From Streptosporangium minutum (GTDB taxonomy: Bacteria > Actinomycetota > Actinomycetes > Streptosporangiales > Streptosporangiaceae): 36,307 nt of DNA. The translations under genes and the position numbers were made by a program. The stretch lies in the NCBI RefSeq assembly GCF_002149035.1, contig NZ_NGFP01000066.1, positions 1 through 36,307 on the forward strand, in the 5' to 3' direction. Positions within the stretch are counted from its first letter, which is position 1, and each line of letters begins with the position of its first letter. Shown piece after piece: positions 14,454 to 21,903 of the stretch. Under the pieces are notes generated by a model. The model did not search any database, was not told the DNA's origin, and saw only the letters and a program-made list of their open reading frames with translations.

Positions 14454-14542
14454 CCTAGACAGTTGGGGCAGACTCCGGATATCTGCGCTTGCATAGCCCC
14501 CTAGACACCTCACTTCTGCGGATCGGTCGCGACTGTCTAAGG
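14454..14542. promoter_or_regulatory. Regulatory region with CCTAGACAGT / ACTGTCTAAGG and CCCCTAGAC
   Basis: CCTAGACAGT (14454-14463) and ACTGTCTAAGG (14532-14542) are near-perfect inverted copies flanking a CATAGCCCCCTAGAC string (14492-14506) related to the one upstream of 11247. The spacing is wide (about 70 bp). These sites precede the fused AICE-type gene at 14565 and fit repression by a CTAGAC-binding regulator. The region upstream, 14370-14450, is AT-rich and gene-free. Confidence 0.45.
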
Positions 14543-14564
14543 GGATGGACGAAAGGTAGAGCCC

Positions 14565-14804
14565 ATGGCTATCCAAGGCCCCATCCCCATCGGCTTCGAC
14601 CAGGTCTTCCCGCACGGCTGCTACATCGTCGGCGAGGTCGAGCAAGTCAAGGTCTCCCTCTGGCTCAACGCGGGCGTTGCCGCTCCTGACGTGGCCGAGC
14701 GGGCAGGCCATGGGGTGGACGTACTGCTCAAGGTCTACGCCAAGTGCATCGACGGCGGCATGGAGATCGCTAACCGGCGGATCGAGGATGCGCTGGCGGC
14801 GTGA
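14565..14804 (+). pseudogene. Deletion fusion: AICE plasmid-type protein N-terminus joined to tyrosine integrase C-terminus
   Basis: A 79-codon open frame from ATG 14565 (GGTAGAGCCC upstream). Residues 1-28 (MAIQGPIPIGFDQVFPHGCY, IVGEVEQV) match the N-terminus of a conserved protein found on actinobacterial integrative elements. From about residue 31 the sequence is the end of a tyrosine recombinase: LWLNAGVAAPDVAERAGHGV, DVLLKVYAKCID. This includes the catalytic AGH histidine and the VYAK tyrosine nucleophile but lacks the Arg and HxxR boxes. An in-frame deletion has removed everything between, which explains why the element at 1448-15636 lacks an integrase. No recombinase activity is expected. 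Confidence 0.75.
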
Positions 14805-14815
14805 GCGGAGACGCG

Positions 14816-14845
14816 AAGGGACCTCGGGTAGTACCGGGGTCCCTT
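14816..14845 (+). terminator. Rho-independent-like hairpin after the integrase scrap
   Basis: AAGGGACCTCGG (14816-14827) pairs with CCGGGGTCCCTT (14834-14845) over 12 bp including one G-U, with loop GTAGTA. CACTCTTTCT follows. It lies 12 bp after the stop codon of the fused gene. Confidence 0.7.
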
Positions 14846-14914
14846 CACTCTTTCTGGTGCGACGGCTGTTCATCGAAGGCCGACCTGTCGGGATGATCTC
14901 CGAGAAGGAGAGCC

Positions 14915-15436
14915 GTGGGACAACATGGTCCTGTGGAACCGATCATCATGCGGCGCTTCGCCGACAGCGACTCAGTGGAAGAGCTCACCACGTTCCTGCA
15001 CCGCGCGTATGCGGATCACGCAGCCGCCGGACTCGTCTTCTTCGCCTCCTACCAGGCTCCTGAAGACACACTGAACCGCCTGGACAAAGGGGAGTGCTGG
15101 ATCGCCCTGGAGCAGGAGGCGATCATCGGAAGCGTCACGGTGACAGGGGCGTACGACACTCCACCTGGCTACCCTTCATCCACCGATGCGGGATCCTTCT
15201 GGCAGCTCGCAGTGGATCCAGCCCGACGAGGAACAGGCCTGGGACATCGTCTCCTGGCCTTGGCTGAGACTCGCATCGCCACTCTGGGTGCATCAAGGGT
15301 GGTGATCGACACTTCCTCGCAGGCCACCGATCTCATCACCTGGTACAGGCACCACGGCTACACATCGATCGGAACGTGGAAGTGGGACGTCACCAACTAC
15401 GACAGCGTCGTTCTGGCCAAGAACCTCGTCGCTTGA
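14915..15436 (+). CDS. GNAT-family N-acetyltransferase
   Basis: A 173-residue protein from GTG 14915, fixed by AAGGAG seven bases upstream. The GNAT fold is evident: an N-terminal IIMRRFADSDSVEELTTFLH, then WIALEQEAIIGSVTVTGAYD (beta4), FWQLAVDPARRGTGLGHRLL (motif A, the R-x-x-G-x-G/A acetyl-CoA loop) and LITWYRHHGYTSIGTWKWD (motif B). It transfers an acetyl group from acetyl-CoA to an unknown amine substrate. It lies between the integrase remnant and the right att core, so it is cargo of the degraded element. Confidence 0.85.
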   Translation: MGQHGPVEPIIMRRFADSDSVEELTTFLHRAYADHAAAGLVFFASYQAPEDTLNRLDKGECWIALEQEAIIGSVTVTGAYDTPPGYPSSTDAGSFWQLAVDPARRGTGLGHRLLALAETRIATLGASRVVIDTSSQATDLITWYRHHGYTSIGTWKWDVTNYDSVVLAKNLVA

Positions 15437-15508
15437 GCCTGTCCCTTGCACGACAAGGTCTCAAGCCACCATCCAGGGGCAGCCACCTGGGGAAACGCGA
15501 CCAACATC

Positions 15509-15526
15509 ATTCCGCGTATATTCCGC
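15509..15526 (+). repeat. Phased ATTCCGC pair, candidate integrase arm-type site
   Basis: ATTCCGC at 15509-15515 and 15520-15526, 11 bp apart and in the same orientation as the ATCCCGC pair at 1583-1600. It lies 110 bp inside the right core of the degraded element, as expected for an arm site on the opposite end. Confidence 0.5.
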
Positions 15527-15537
15527 GAACACCGGCC

Positions 15538-15696
15538 GAGAGCCGCTCACGGTGACGTACGGCTGCGCATCCCGGAAACGATCAACGGCGCCCGGTCCGA
15601 GGGAAATCCCTGGTCAGACGCCGTTTCGCAAGCCTGGCGGAGAGCGTGGGATTCGAACCCACGAGGAGCCGCAAAGCCCCTAGCGGTTTTCAAGAC
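15538..15696. repeat. Central att repeat: tRNA-Ser 3' fragment plus 99-bp flank
   Basis: 15637-15696 is a 60-bp copy of the tRNA-Ser(UGA) 3' part (29533-29592). 15538-15636 repeats 1350-1447 with a few substitutions. The core is at once the right end of the degraded element and the left end (attL) of the intact AICE. No gene lies between 15437 and 15831. Confidence 0.85.
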
Positions 15697-15812
15697 ACCT
15701 GACCATTACGTTGGTGACCGTTGGTCACTATTGACTGTTTTCGGCTGCGCTGGTGACACGGGCCGTGGAGCGTTGGCTAACGACAATGATCATCGGTCAC
15801 ATTCGGTCCTGT

Positions 15813-15831
15813 TGTTCCCAACCTGTTCCCA
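15813..15831 (+). repeat. Phased TGTTCCCA pair near attL (integrase arm-type candidate)
   Basis: TGTTCCCA at 15813-15820 and 15824-15831 with a 3-bp spacer (11-bp period), followed by TC. The same pair with the same spacing and trailing TC occurs near attR at 29459-29477. Presence at both ends of this element only, and in the same orientation, supports recognition by its own integrase. The pair overlaps the extreme 3' edge of the following minus-strand gene. Confidence 0.55.
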
Positions 15832-16044
15832 TCAGTCACCCGCCTTGCCGTCGCGGATCTGCGCAACGTACTCGCGGGTCCAACGTGCGCGCCTGGTGAC
15901 TTCGGTGAGCAGCCCCCGCTTTGGGGGCTCGCCTCGGTTCTCGGGGAACACCGCTCGGATCTCGGCGAACAGTTCAGCGCGTATGGCGTCGAGTTGGTCG
16001 CGGAGCTCCGCGATGCGATTCAAACGCTCTTCATCAGTGGTCAC
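15832..16044 (-). CDS. Small HTH-like regulatory protein
   Basis: A 70-residue protein from GTG 16044 (first residues TTDEERLNRIAELRDQLDAI). The N-terminal half is a charged helix; the C-terminal half (GLLTEVTRRARWTREYVAQI, RDGKAGD) resembles a short HTH in which ARWTREYVAQIRDGK would be the recognition part. It is the first gene inside attL and is transcribed toward the att core, divergently from the transfer operon. The shared intergenic region contains an elaborate symmetric repeat (16060-16148) that this protein could bind (inference). Similar short genes occur at this position in other AICEs. Confidence 0.65.
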   Translation of the reverse strand: MTTDEERLNRIAELRDQLDAIRAELFAEIRAVFPENRGEPPKRGLLTEVTRRARWTREYVAQIRDGKAGD

Positions 16045-16059
16045 GGACTCATGCTGTCA

Positions 16060-16148
16060 CAACTTTGTATGCCAAGAAAGTAGGCCAAGAGTATTGACCG
16101 ACAATCTCCCCGTGGCTAACGTACAGACTGTTGGCAAACAAAGTTGGC
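16060..16148. promoter_or_regulatory. Symmetric operator-like array between divergent genes
   Basis: CAACTTTGTATGCCAA (16060-16075) and TTGGCAAACAAAGTTG (16131-16146) are inverted copies matching at 15 of 16 positions. A second half-site lies exactly 13 bp further along on each side: GCCAA at 16071 and 16084, TTGGC at 16131 and 16144. The array brackets a good promoter (16094-16122). It suggests cooperative binding or looping by a regulator controlling the transfer operon. Confidence 0.6.
16094..16122 (+). promoter_or_regulatory. Predicted promoter of the transfer operon
   Basis: TTGACC (16094-16099) and TAACGT (16117-16122) are separated by 17 bp, a good match to a vegetative sigma-70-type promoter in an otherwise GC-rich region. 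Transcription would start near 16128, inside the TTGGC array, about 100 bp upstream of the first gene at 16230. Confidence 0.55.
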
Positions 16149-16229
16149 AATAAGCGAGGCGGCCCCGGCCGGTGTGCAACCACCGCCCGAGGCCTAGATC
16201 ACCACCTGCACGAACAGGAAGTAGATCCA

Positions 16230-17057
16230 ATGCCCAACCTTAGCGACATCATCAGGCCCACTGACGACCAGCTCGACGGCATCGCCTGTATCCGCTGCAG
16301 CGCCACCGACGCCCCGATGATCCCCGCCGGGTCCGGCGAGCGCGGGCAGCTCTTCGAGTGCTCGACCCACACCGCCGTACCGGCCGGCCGCGAGTACGGG
16401 GTGCGCGGCACCGTCGACACCGCCGAGGGCCGCCAGGTCCGCACCTACACCGGCCGCCGCCTCGACCAGGCCACCGCCGCCTCGATGCTGAAAGAGCTGC
16501 AGGACGCTCAGCAGCGCGAGGGCATCACGGCGGACGCGGTCATCGTCTCCCGTGACCCGGGCGGCGCGTGGACCGCGATCGAGCTCCCCCACAGCGAAGA
16601 CAAGACGGTCGAGGTCCTCGCCGATGCGGGCGCCGCACTGTCCGACCTTGAGGTCCGCGTCTGCTACGTCTCCGGTTACCTGTCGGCGGTGACGATGCTC
16701 GCCGAGCAGATGCGCACCGCTGGAGTCGACGCCCCGATCTGGGAGGAGTACCGGGCCAGTCTCCTCAATGAGGACGAGCGGGAGGAGATCATCCACGCCG
16801 TGAAGATGGTCATCCGCCGGCGCCGCGGCGAGGAGATCCGCGAGAACGTCGCGTTTGAACTGGCGATGCGCGCCGGGATGCTGTGCGGCGTCGAGCTGGC
16901 CACGACCTTCGACGGCGACACCGTGGCGGAGGTGGCCTACAACGCGGCCCGTGAGTGCATGTCCGAGTCCGAGGTGTCCGCCATGGCCGCGACGGTCGAG
17001 GACATCATCGTCAGCCGCCAGAGCGCCGAACCGGCCGCAACCACTGACCTCTCTTAG
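16230..17057 (+). CDS. AICE hypothetical protein, first gene of the transfer operon
   Basis: A 275-residue protein; ATG 16230 is chosen for AGGAAG 9 bases upstream, although the frame is open further. Near the N-terminus, ACIRCSATDAPMIP and a later C-x-H (LFECSTHTAV) could form a small metal site (about residues 22-50). The rest is soluble, with an acidic, helical C-terminal half (YRASLLNEDEREEIIHAVKM) and an RRRRGEEIRENVAFELAMRA segment. No family recognised. Position and strand place it at the head of the rightward transfer operon. Confidence 0.65.
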   Translation: MPNLSDIIRPTDDQLDGIACIRCSATDAPMIPAGSGERGQLFECSTHTAVPAGREYGVRGTVDTAEGRQVRTYTGRRLDQATAASMLKELQDAQQREGITADAVIVSRDPGGAWTAIELPHSEDKTVEVLADAGAALSDLEVRVCYVSGYLSAVTMLAEQMRTAGVDAPIWEEYRASLLNEDEREEIIHAVKMVIRRRRGEEIRENVAFELAMRAGMLCGVELATTFDGDTVAEVAYNAARECMSESEVSAMAATVEDIIVSRQSAEPAATTDLS

Positions 17058-17133
17058 CAGTACGGCCACGGCCGGTGTCTCACCACCGGCCGTGGCCTCG
17101 ACCCCATCCCCTGCACACACAGGAGACAGAACC

Positions 17134-17472
17134 GTGTCTGAGAACGTACAGCTTCCCTTGCCGTGCCCGCCATGGTGCGCGGTCGAGCACGCCGACGCCG
17201 GCCCGGACCGCACCCACACCGCCGGCCTTGGTCCGTTCGGCGGTCCGGGTCAGGTCGTCATCTGCTACGTGCAGGCCGACGAGAACGGTACCCGCTACCC
17301 GGTGCTGGGCCGCCTGTCCTACTACGTCGGCGGACAGCGGATGGTCCGCGACCTCGACCCGACCGACGCCTACGACTGGGGCCATGTCATCGCCGGCCTC
17401 GACATCCGGTCGTTCACCGAGTTCGCCGAGGCGCTCGGTACGGCCGCCCGGGTCCTGGACGGTGGCCTGTGA
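17134..17472 (+). CDS. Small AICE protein (DUF6907-like)
   Basis: A 112-residue protein from GTG 17134 with AGGAGA upstream. The N-terminus carries LPLPCPPWCAVEHADAGPDR, a Cys-Pro-Pro-Trp-Cys...His pattern reminiscent of DUF6907 proteins common on actinobacterial plasmids and AICEs. A beta-rich middle (GQVVICYVQADENGTRYPVL) and a helical C-terminus (SFTEFAEALGTAARVLDGG) follow. The Cys-x3-Cys-x3-His cluster may bind zinc. The DUF2637 gene begins within its stop codon. Family call moderate. Confidence 0.65.
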   Translation: MSENVQLPLPCPPWCAVEHADAGPDRTHTAGLGPFGGPGQVVICYVQADENGTRYPVLGRLSYYVGGQRMVRDLDPTDAYDWGHVIAGLDIRSFTEFAEALGTAARVLDGGL

Positions 17473-18674
17473 ACGCCCGCCGCGACTGGACCGTGATCGG
17501 GTGCGTTGCCCTGGTCGCCCTCGCCACCGTGACCGCGTCCTTCACCGCACAGTCCGGCCTCGGCGAGCTCGCTGGGTGGACCACCGTGTTCCACGTGTTC
17601 GGCGTCGAGGTGTCGATGTCGTGGCTGCTGCCGATCACGGTGGACGCCTACGGGATCGCCGCGACCCGCATCGCGACCGACAAGAGCAAGTACTCGGCCG
17701 AGGTGCGCGGGCACGCGTTCGGCCACGCGCTCGCCGCGGTGGTCGTCTCCGTCCTGGGCAACGCCATGTTCCATCTCCTCGAAGCTGAGGTGATCGTCCT
17801 GGGTGGCGCGTCCTGGGTGCTGGTGGTCGCGGTGTCGGTGGTGCCGCCGATCGCCCTGGGCGGGTTGGCGCACCTGCTCGGCGTCGCCGCCCGGGACGAA
17901 GTCGAGGTGCCCATGTCCGAGGGTGTCACCGCTGACACTCTCGAAAGGGTCGAGGTCACCGTCCCGGACTTCCTTGTGAATCACAAGGAGGTCCAGTCGG
18001 GTACGGCTGACGTCGGTTCCCCAATTGGGGAACCGATCGACGTACCCGCCGTACCCGCGCTCTCACCTGCTCCGATGCCGGTTCTCACACCCGCACCTGA
18101 TGAGCTGTTCCCGGTCGCCGCAGCCAGGTACGCCGCCGAGATTGCCGAGGGGCAGGCGCCCGCGGTGAGCCGCCTGAAGCGGGACCTGAAGATCGGGCAG
18201 CCGCGCGCCGTGAAGATCAAGGCATACCTCGACTCCCTCGCCGAGGCGAAGCCCGGCCCGGTGCTGCGAGGACAGGACGTCGTCGAGGACAGGACGTCGG
18301 TCCCCGCTGCTCCCTCGCGGAAGATCAGCAAGGAGGAAGAAGCGCGGAATGCTCTGGCTTTCGCCACCGAGTTCACGAAGGACAACCTGCCGAGCGAAGC
18401 CGACCTGGACGCGGCCGGACTCACCGAGCTCGGCAAGGCCGTCTTCCGCAAGGCGTGGAACATGCCCGTCCCGAAGCAGTCGGCCGAGGACAGCGAGCAG
18501 CCGTGGGAAGGCCCCTGGGGCGACGAGCCGACCGATGAGGAGCTGACCGCGGGCATGACGCCTGCCGAGGTCTTCGCCGGACCTCCGATCAAGGTCCTTC
18601 GGCAGCAGTGGCGGGAACGTGAGTGGCGGAACCGCACCGCCGCCATGAACGGCCACAGCCCCGCCTCGACCTGA
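17469..18674 (+). CDS. DUF2637 membrane protein (AICE, Spd-like)
   Basis: A 401-residue protein from GTG 17469, overlapping the previous stop (GTGA), so the start is set by coupling. The N-terminal 150 residues match DUF2637, with four hydrophobic helices: VIGCVALVALATVTASFTA, WLLPITVDAYGIAATR, AFGHALAAVVVSVLGNAMFH and ASWVLVVAVSVVPPIALGGL. A long Pro/Val-rich linker leads to a cytoplasmic region containing an HTH-like RLKRDLKIGQPRAVKIKAYL (about residues 235-255) and an acidic tail. DUF2637 proteins lie next to tra genes on AICEs and Streptomyces plasmids and are thought to aid intramycelial spread; the role here is inferred. Confidence 0.8.
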   Translation: MNARRDWTVIGCVALVALATVTASFTAQSGLGELAGWTTVFHVFGVEVSMSWLLPITVDAYGIAATRIATDKSKYSAEVRGHAFGHALAAVVVSVLGNAMFHLLEAEVIVLGGASWVLVVAVSVVPPIALGGLAHLLGVAARDEVEVPMSEGVTADTLERVEVTVPDFLVNHKEVQSGTADVGSPIGEPIDVPAVPALSPAPMPVLTPAPDELFPVAAARYAAEIAEGQAPAVSRLKRDLKIGQPRAVKIKAYLDSLAEAKPGPVLRGQDVVEDRTSVPAAPSRKISKEEEARNALAFATEFTKDNLPSEADLDAAGLTELGKAVFRKAWNMPVPKQSAEDSEQPWEGPWGDEPTDEELTAGMTPAEVFAGPPIKVLRQQWREREWRNRTAAMNGHSPAST

Positions 18675-18759
18675 CCCCTCCCTGAAACCAGGTCCGCCCC
18701 CGGATCAACCGTCGAAAGCAGGTCCAGGGGCGGGTCTCCCCAATGAAGGAGAGAGATCC

Positions 18760-18984
18760 ATGATTCACCATGTCCCCCGCCCGAGCATCTGGGCGGGTAT
18801 CTGGGCGGTGATCCGCCTGTTCCTCACCGCGCTCGATGACCTGGTGGCCGCGCTCGCCGGCGCCCGCCCGCTCCGCTACGACGCCCGCGATTCCGCCCGG
18901 GTGATCGGCGACGCCTACCGCACCGGCAAACACCACGTCGCCGACGCCGACGTGATCGACGACGACGAGGAGGACGAGCGATGA
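18760..18984 (+). CDS. Small AICE protein with one hydrophobic segment
   Basis: A 74-residue protein from ATG 18760, with GAAGGAGAGAG as a strong ribosome-binding site. The N-terminal third is hydrophobic (SIWAGIWAVIRLFLTALDDL, about residues 9-28) and could be a membrane-associated helix; the C-terminus is very acidic (DADVIDDDEEDER). It overlaps the next gene by ATGA. Small membrane proteins of this kind accompany tra genes on conjugative Streptomyces plasmids. No family named. Confidence 0.7.
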   Translation: MIHHVPRPSIWAGIWAVIRLFLTALDDLVAALAGARPLRYDARDSARVIGDAYRTGKHHVADADVIDDDEEDER

Positions 18985-19367
18985 CCGCCGACCGTCCCGG
19001 CCGTAGCCGGATCCCCGAGCTGAGCAACATCCCGTGGGGTGGTCCGCGGGCCGTCACCGACTACGCCAAGGTCGGGCGGGCGCTGTGCCGGGACCTTCAC
19101 GGGGAGTTCCTCATCGGCGCCGACGAGCTGTACGCGGTGCTGATCCGCAGCTTCAAGGGGCACCCGGTGCTCGCGCTGATGGGCGCCCCTGACGTACGGC
19201 TGCGCGCCCGCCGCGTCGTCAAGCGGCTCAAGCGGGCCGCGGAGCTGCAGAAGGGCGCCGGGGTCGAGCTGGTGAAGTTCCACCAGCAGTTCCGCAAGGA
19301 GTTCATCGACCAGTTGCCCGCGATCAAGGACAAGAAGAAGCCCGTCTTCAACTGGGACGACAACTGA
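18981..19367 (+). CDS. Small basic protein upstream of tra
   Basis: A 128-residue protein from ATG 18981, overlapping the previous stop by 4 bp and followed by a TGATG overlap with the translocase. It is strongly basic with a helical pattern (LRARRVVKRLKRAAELQKGA; KFHQQFRKEFIDQLPAIKDK) and no membrane segment. Tight coupling on both sides indicates a role together with the translocase, perhaps as an accessory transfer protein or DNA-binding factor. No family recognised. Confidence 0.7.
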   Translation: MTADRPGRSRIPELSNIPWGGPRAVTDYAKVGRALCRDLHGEFLIGADELYAVLIRSFKGHPVLALMGAPDVRLRARRVVKRLKRAAELQKGAGVELVKFHQQFRKEFIDQLPAIKDKKKPVFNWDDN

Positions 19368-21394
19368 TGGCCACCCGTAGCAAGGAGCTCGCGACCGTCG
19401 ACCCCGAGTCGTCGATGGACAAAGTCGTCGCCAAGGGCGTGTCCAAGCTCGTCACCCTGTCCGGCCCGTGGGTGGTCGGCATCCTGGCGTTCGGCGTCGG
19501 GACGGCCTTCCACGCAATCCTCGCCTCCGATGACCCGCAGGTGGTCGCGTGGACGGCGTTCCTGCTGTCCACCGCCGTGCTGGTGCTGACCGGCGTCACC
19601 TACGGCCAGTCGCACGCCCGCGGGGTGTGGGGGCGCATCCACACCACCGCCACAACGCTGCTGTCCGGGCTGTGGGTGACCGCGGCCACGATCAACGGCT
19701 CGACCACCGTCGTCACCGGCCGCCTGGTGCTCATCGGCGGATTCACCATGGCGTTGACGTGGAACATCCGGACCATCATCCGGCTGAAGGGGTGGGACGC
19801 GCCCGGCGCGATGTCCGATCCACTGGCGCTGCTGTTCGGCCAGGGCGCCGAGCGGGCCGGCCTCGCGATCGAGGCGCGCACCACCGCAGCGACCGCACAC
19901 AAGGTCGAGGGCGCCGTCCAGTTGGAGCAGGGACGGCAGACCGCCGAGGACCTGCAACGGAAGGTCCCCTACATCGAGTCCGGGATTGGGTTGCCGCCCG
20001 GGTCGATCACCACGAGCCTCGACCCCGACGACGCCAGCCGCGCCAAGGTGACGATCAGCGACCCGCGGGTGATGACGCGGCCCATCCCCTGGCCGGGCCC
20101 GTCCCGGCCAGGTGCGAGCGTCGCCGAACCGTTCCGCTTGGCCCTGTGGCAGGACCTCGACGAACTGCGGTACGTCATCATCGGCCACCACCTGCAGATG
20201 ATGGGCATGACCGGCGCGGGCAAGGGCTTCGGCGGCGCCTGGAACTACCTCGCCGAGTTCGTCACCCGGTTCGACGGCGCGGTGTTCGCTGGCGACATCA
20301 CCAAGGGACGGCAGACCCTCGGACCGCTGGAGGAGTCCCTGCACAGGTTCGAGACCACCCCGGCGGGTGTGAAGGCGATGCTGTCGGAGCTGCAGAAGCA
20401 GGTGAAGCCACGCACCGACTACCTGGCCGGCAAGGGGCTGGCGAAGTGGAAGCCGGGCTGTGGGCTCACCTACTGGCTGATCTGGCTGGAGGAGTTCCCC
20501 GACATCTTCGACTGCCTGTCCGACAAGGAACAAGAGCAGTTCTTGTCCATGCTCAAGGCGATCCGGTCCGCAGGCGGGACGATCGTCATGAGCCTGCAGC
20601 GGTCGGACTATACGCAGATGCCCACGCTGGCGCGCGGCCAGCTCGCGAAGATGTGCTTCGGCGTGGAGAACAGCGCTGATGCCTCGTTCGGCTTGTCAGA
20701 GCGGCAACAGGACGCCGGAGCGCGCCCGGAGCTGTGGACCAACGCTCAGCCCGGTATGGCCTACCTGGACGCGCCATCCATTCCGGATGGGCGGATCGCA
20801 ATGCCGATGCGGACCTACGCGTGGGGCATCGACGCCGCCGGCGAGTTCGACGACGAGCTCGCCAACGCAGCGATGAGAGAGCACGCCGCACGGTGGCCGG
20901 CGGCAGACAAGCGGGTCGACGAGACCACTGCGGCGCTGTCCCGGCTAGCAGGGGGCGCCAAGCCGCTCGGGGTGGCCGCCGCTCTGTTGGAGCGGCCCGC
21001 CGACCTCGACGACGACCCCGACGACGATGATGAGGAGGTGCGCAACGTGGCGAGTGAGTACCTGAGCACCGACGACCCCGACCCCGAGGTTCAGGCCGGC
21101 CTCGACGACCCGATCGACGACGACCCCGACGACCCCGAATGGGAGTTCACCCCGCCCGCGGTGACGATGACGCCGCAGGAGCGCGGAGCGGCCCTCATGA
21201 AGCACCTGAAAGGGCTGTGGGACGGTGGCGCCCGCGACTTCGCCACACGCGACCTCAGGCCGCTGTGGGAGTCCACCGACATGTCCAGGGCGTGGGCACA
21301 GAAGCAACTCAAGAGGCTGATCGAGGCCGACGTGATCGGCTACGACGACGACGCGCAGCGATACCTGATGTCGGAGCGACCCAACGTCGACTGA
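19367..21394 (+). CDS. FtsK/SpoIIIE-type conjugal DNA translocase (TraSA/TraB-like)
   Basis: A 675-residue protein. Four N-terminal hydrophobic helices (about residues 33-51, 61-82, 94-110, 122-142) anchor it in the membrane. The motor domain has a Walker A, MGMTGAGKGFGGAWN (about 284-298), and a Walker B, YWLIWLEEFPDIFD. A long acidic linker (DDDPDDDDEEV) leads to a C-terminal winged helix (about 600-670: FATRDLRPLWESTDMSRAWA, LKRLIEADVIGYDDD), the position of the FtsK gamma-like DNA-recognition domain. In AICEs and Streptomyces plasmids this single hexameric protein moves double-stranded DNA into the recipient. It is the last gene of the operon and is followed by a strong hairpin. Confidence 0.9.
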   Translation: MATRSKELATVDPESSMDKVVAKGVSKLVTLSGPWVVGILAFGVGTAFHAILASDDPQVVAWTAFLLSTAVLVLTGVTYGQSHARGVWGRIHTTATTLLSGLWVTAATINGSTTVVTGRLVLIGGFTMALTWNIRTIIRLKGWDAPGAMSDPLALLFGQGAERAGLAIEARTTAATAHKVEGAVQLEQGRQTAEDLQRKVPYIESGIGLPPGSITTSLDPDDASRAKVTISDPRVMTRPIPWPGPSRPGASVAEPFRLALWQDLDELRYVIIGHHLQMMGMTGAGKGFGGAWNYLAEFVTRFDGAVFAGDITKGRQTLGPLEESLHRFETTPAGVKAMLSELQKQVKPRTDYLAGKGLAKWKPGCGLTYWLIWLEEFPDIFDCLSDKEQEQFLSMLKAIRSAGGTIVMSLQRSDYTQMPTLARGQLAKMCFGVENSADASFGLSERQQDAGARPELWTNAQPGMAYLDAPSIPDGRIAMPMRTYAWGIDAAGEFDDELANAAMREHAARWPAADKRVDETTAALSRLAGGAKPLGVAAALLERPADLDDDPDDDDEEVRNVASEYLSTDDPDPEVQAGLDDPIDDDPDDPEWEFTPPAVTMTPQERGAALMKHLKGLWDGGARDFATRDLRPLWESTDMSRAWAQKQLKRLIEADVIGYDDDAQRYLMSERPNVD

Positions 21395-21401
21395 GCCCGC
21401 G

Positions 21402-21428
21402 GTGAGCCCGTCAGCCTGACGGGCTCAC
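21402..21428 (+). terminator. Perfect 12-bp hairpin after the translocase gene
   Basis: GTGAGCCCGTCA (21402-21413) pairs perfectly with TGACGGGCTCAC (21417-21428) around a GCC loop, 8 bp after the stop codon. There is no T-run, but this is common in actinobacterial terminators. Confidence 0.7.
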
Positions 21429-21519
21429 GGCTGCGCGTGGGCTGCGCGCGCACAAGTTTTGATCTTGCTGCCACGGGTGCCACACCCGGGCGCCACGCCC
21501 CCGCCACGGGGGTGCCATG

Positions 21520-21548
21520 AAGGGGTGCCACGATGCGTGGCACCCCTT
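21520..21548. terminator. Second perfect hairpin between tra and gntR
   Basis: AAGGGGTGCCAC (21520-21531) and GTGGCACCCCTT (21537-21548) pair perfectly over 12 bp with a GATGC loop. It separates the convergent tra and gntR genes and could terminate from either side. GGTGCCAC also occurs nearby at about 21475 and 21595, so a protein-binding role is possible. Confidence 0.6.
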
Positions 21549-21615
21549 CTGACCTGTAACACCCTCCCGCGTGACACCCCCAGCCCCTCCGTGAGGTGCC
21601 ACACTGCCGGCGCCC

Positions 21616-21867
21616 CTACTCGGCCGGCCAGTGCTCCCGATCGTTGACGTAGGTGCCGCGGCCCTGAACCGTCACCGTCCACCCCTGCTCGCCGAGGATG
21701 CGCATCGCGTGGCGGACCGTGCCGCGGGCGATGCCGTGCGCCTGCTGCAGCTGCGTCTCGCTCGGCAACACCTGGCGGGGTTCGTACTCGCCGGCCTTGA
21801 TCTGGTCGGCGATGATCCGCGCGAGCTGCTCGAAGAACGGCCGCTTGTCGAGGTGGTCAATCGTCAC
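21616..21867 (-). CDS. Short GntR-family regulator (KorSA-like position)
   Basis: An 83-residue protein from GTG 21867, consisting almost only of a GntR winged helix: PFFEQLARIIADQIKAGEYE, PRQVLPSETQLQQAHGIARG, TVRHAMRILGEQGW and a wing TVTVQGRGTYV. The effector-binding domain of full-length GntR proteins (about 240 residues) is absent. Short GntR proteins at this position on AICEs repress transfer and replication genes, like KorSA of pSAM2; that role is inferred. Its own promoter region carries a perfect palindrome and three CTGTAC half-sites (21904-21954), consistent with autoregulation. Confidence 0.8.
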   Translation of the reverse strand: MTIDHLDKRPFFEQLARIIADQIKAGEYEPRQVLPSETQLQQAHGIARGTVRHAMRILGEQGWTVTVQGRGTYVNDREHWPAE

Positions 21868-21903
21868 GTGGAAAACGTTACGGACAGGCTTAACGACCTG
21901 CGC

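Larger units (their letters stand above)
1448..15636. mobile_element. Degraded integrative element (accretion unit 1) between two tRNA-Ser cores
   Basis: The segment is bounded by identical 60-bp tRNA-Ser(UGA) cores (1448-1507 and 15637-15696). Just inside each core it carries a matching phased repeat: ATCCCGC twice at 11-bp spacing (1583-1600), and ATTCCGC twice at 11-bp spacing (15509-15526). An integrase C-terminal scrap lies near the right end (14565-14804), the position expected for int. No intact integrase, excisionase, replication or transfer gene is present, so it could move only if mobilised in trans. Contents are accessory genes of varied base composition. A third copy of the phased repeat at 8397-8414 and other att-like relics suggest it is itself composite. 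Confidence 0.6.

Noticed and set aside
16194-17219. 341-codon minus-strand frame
   Set aside because: Complement of the two AICE genes at 16230-17472; Asp/Gly/His-rich, no recognisable domain.
19097-20533. 478-codon minus-strand frame
   Set aside because: Antisense of the translocase gene, whose Walker motifs and membrane helices are unambiguous.
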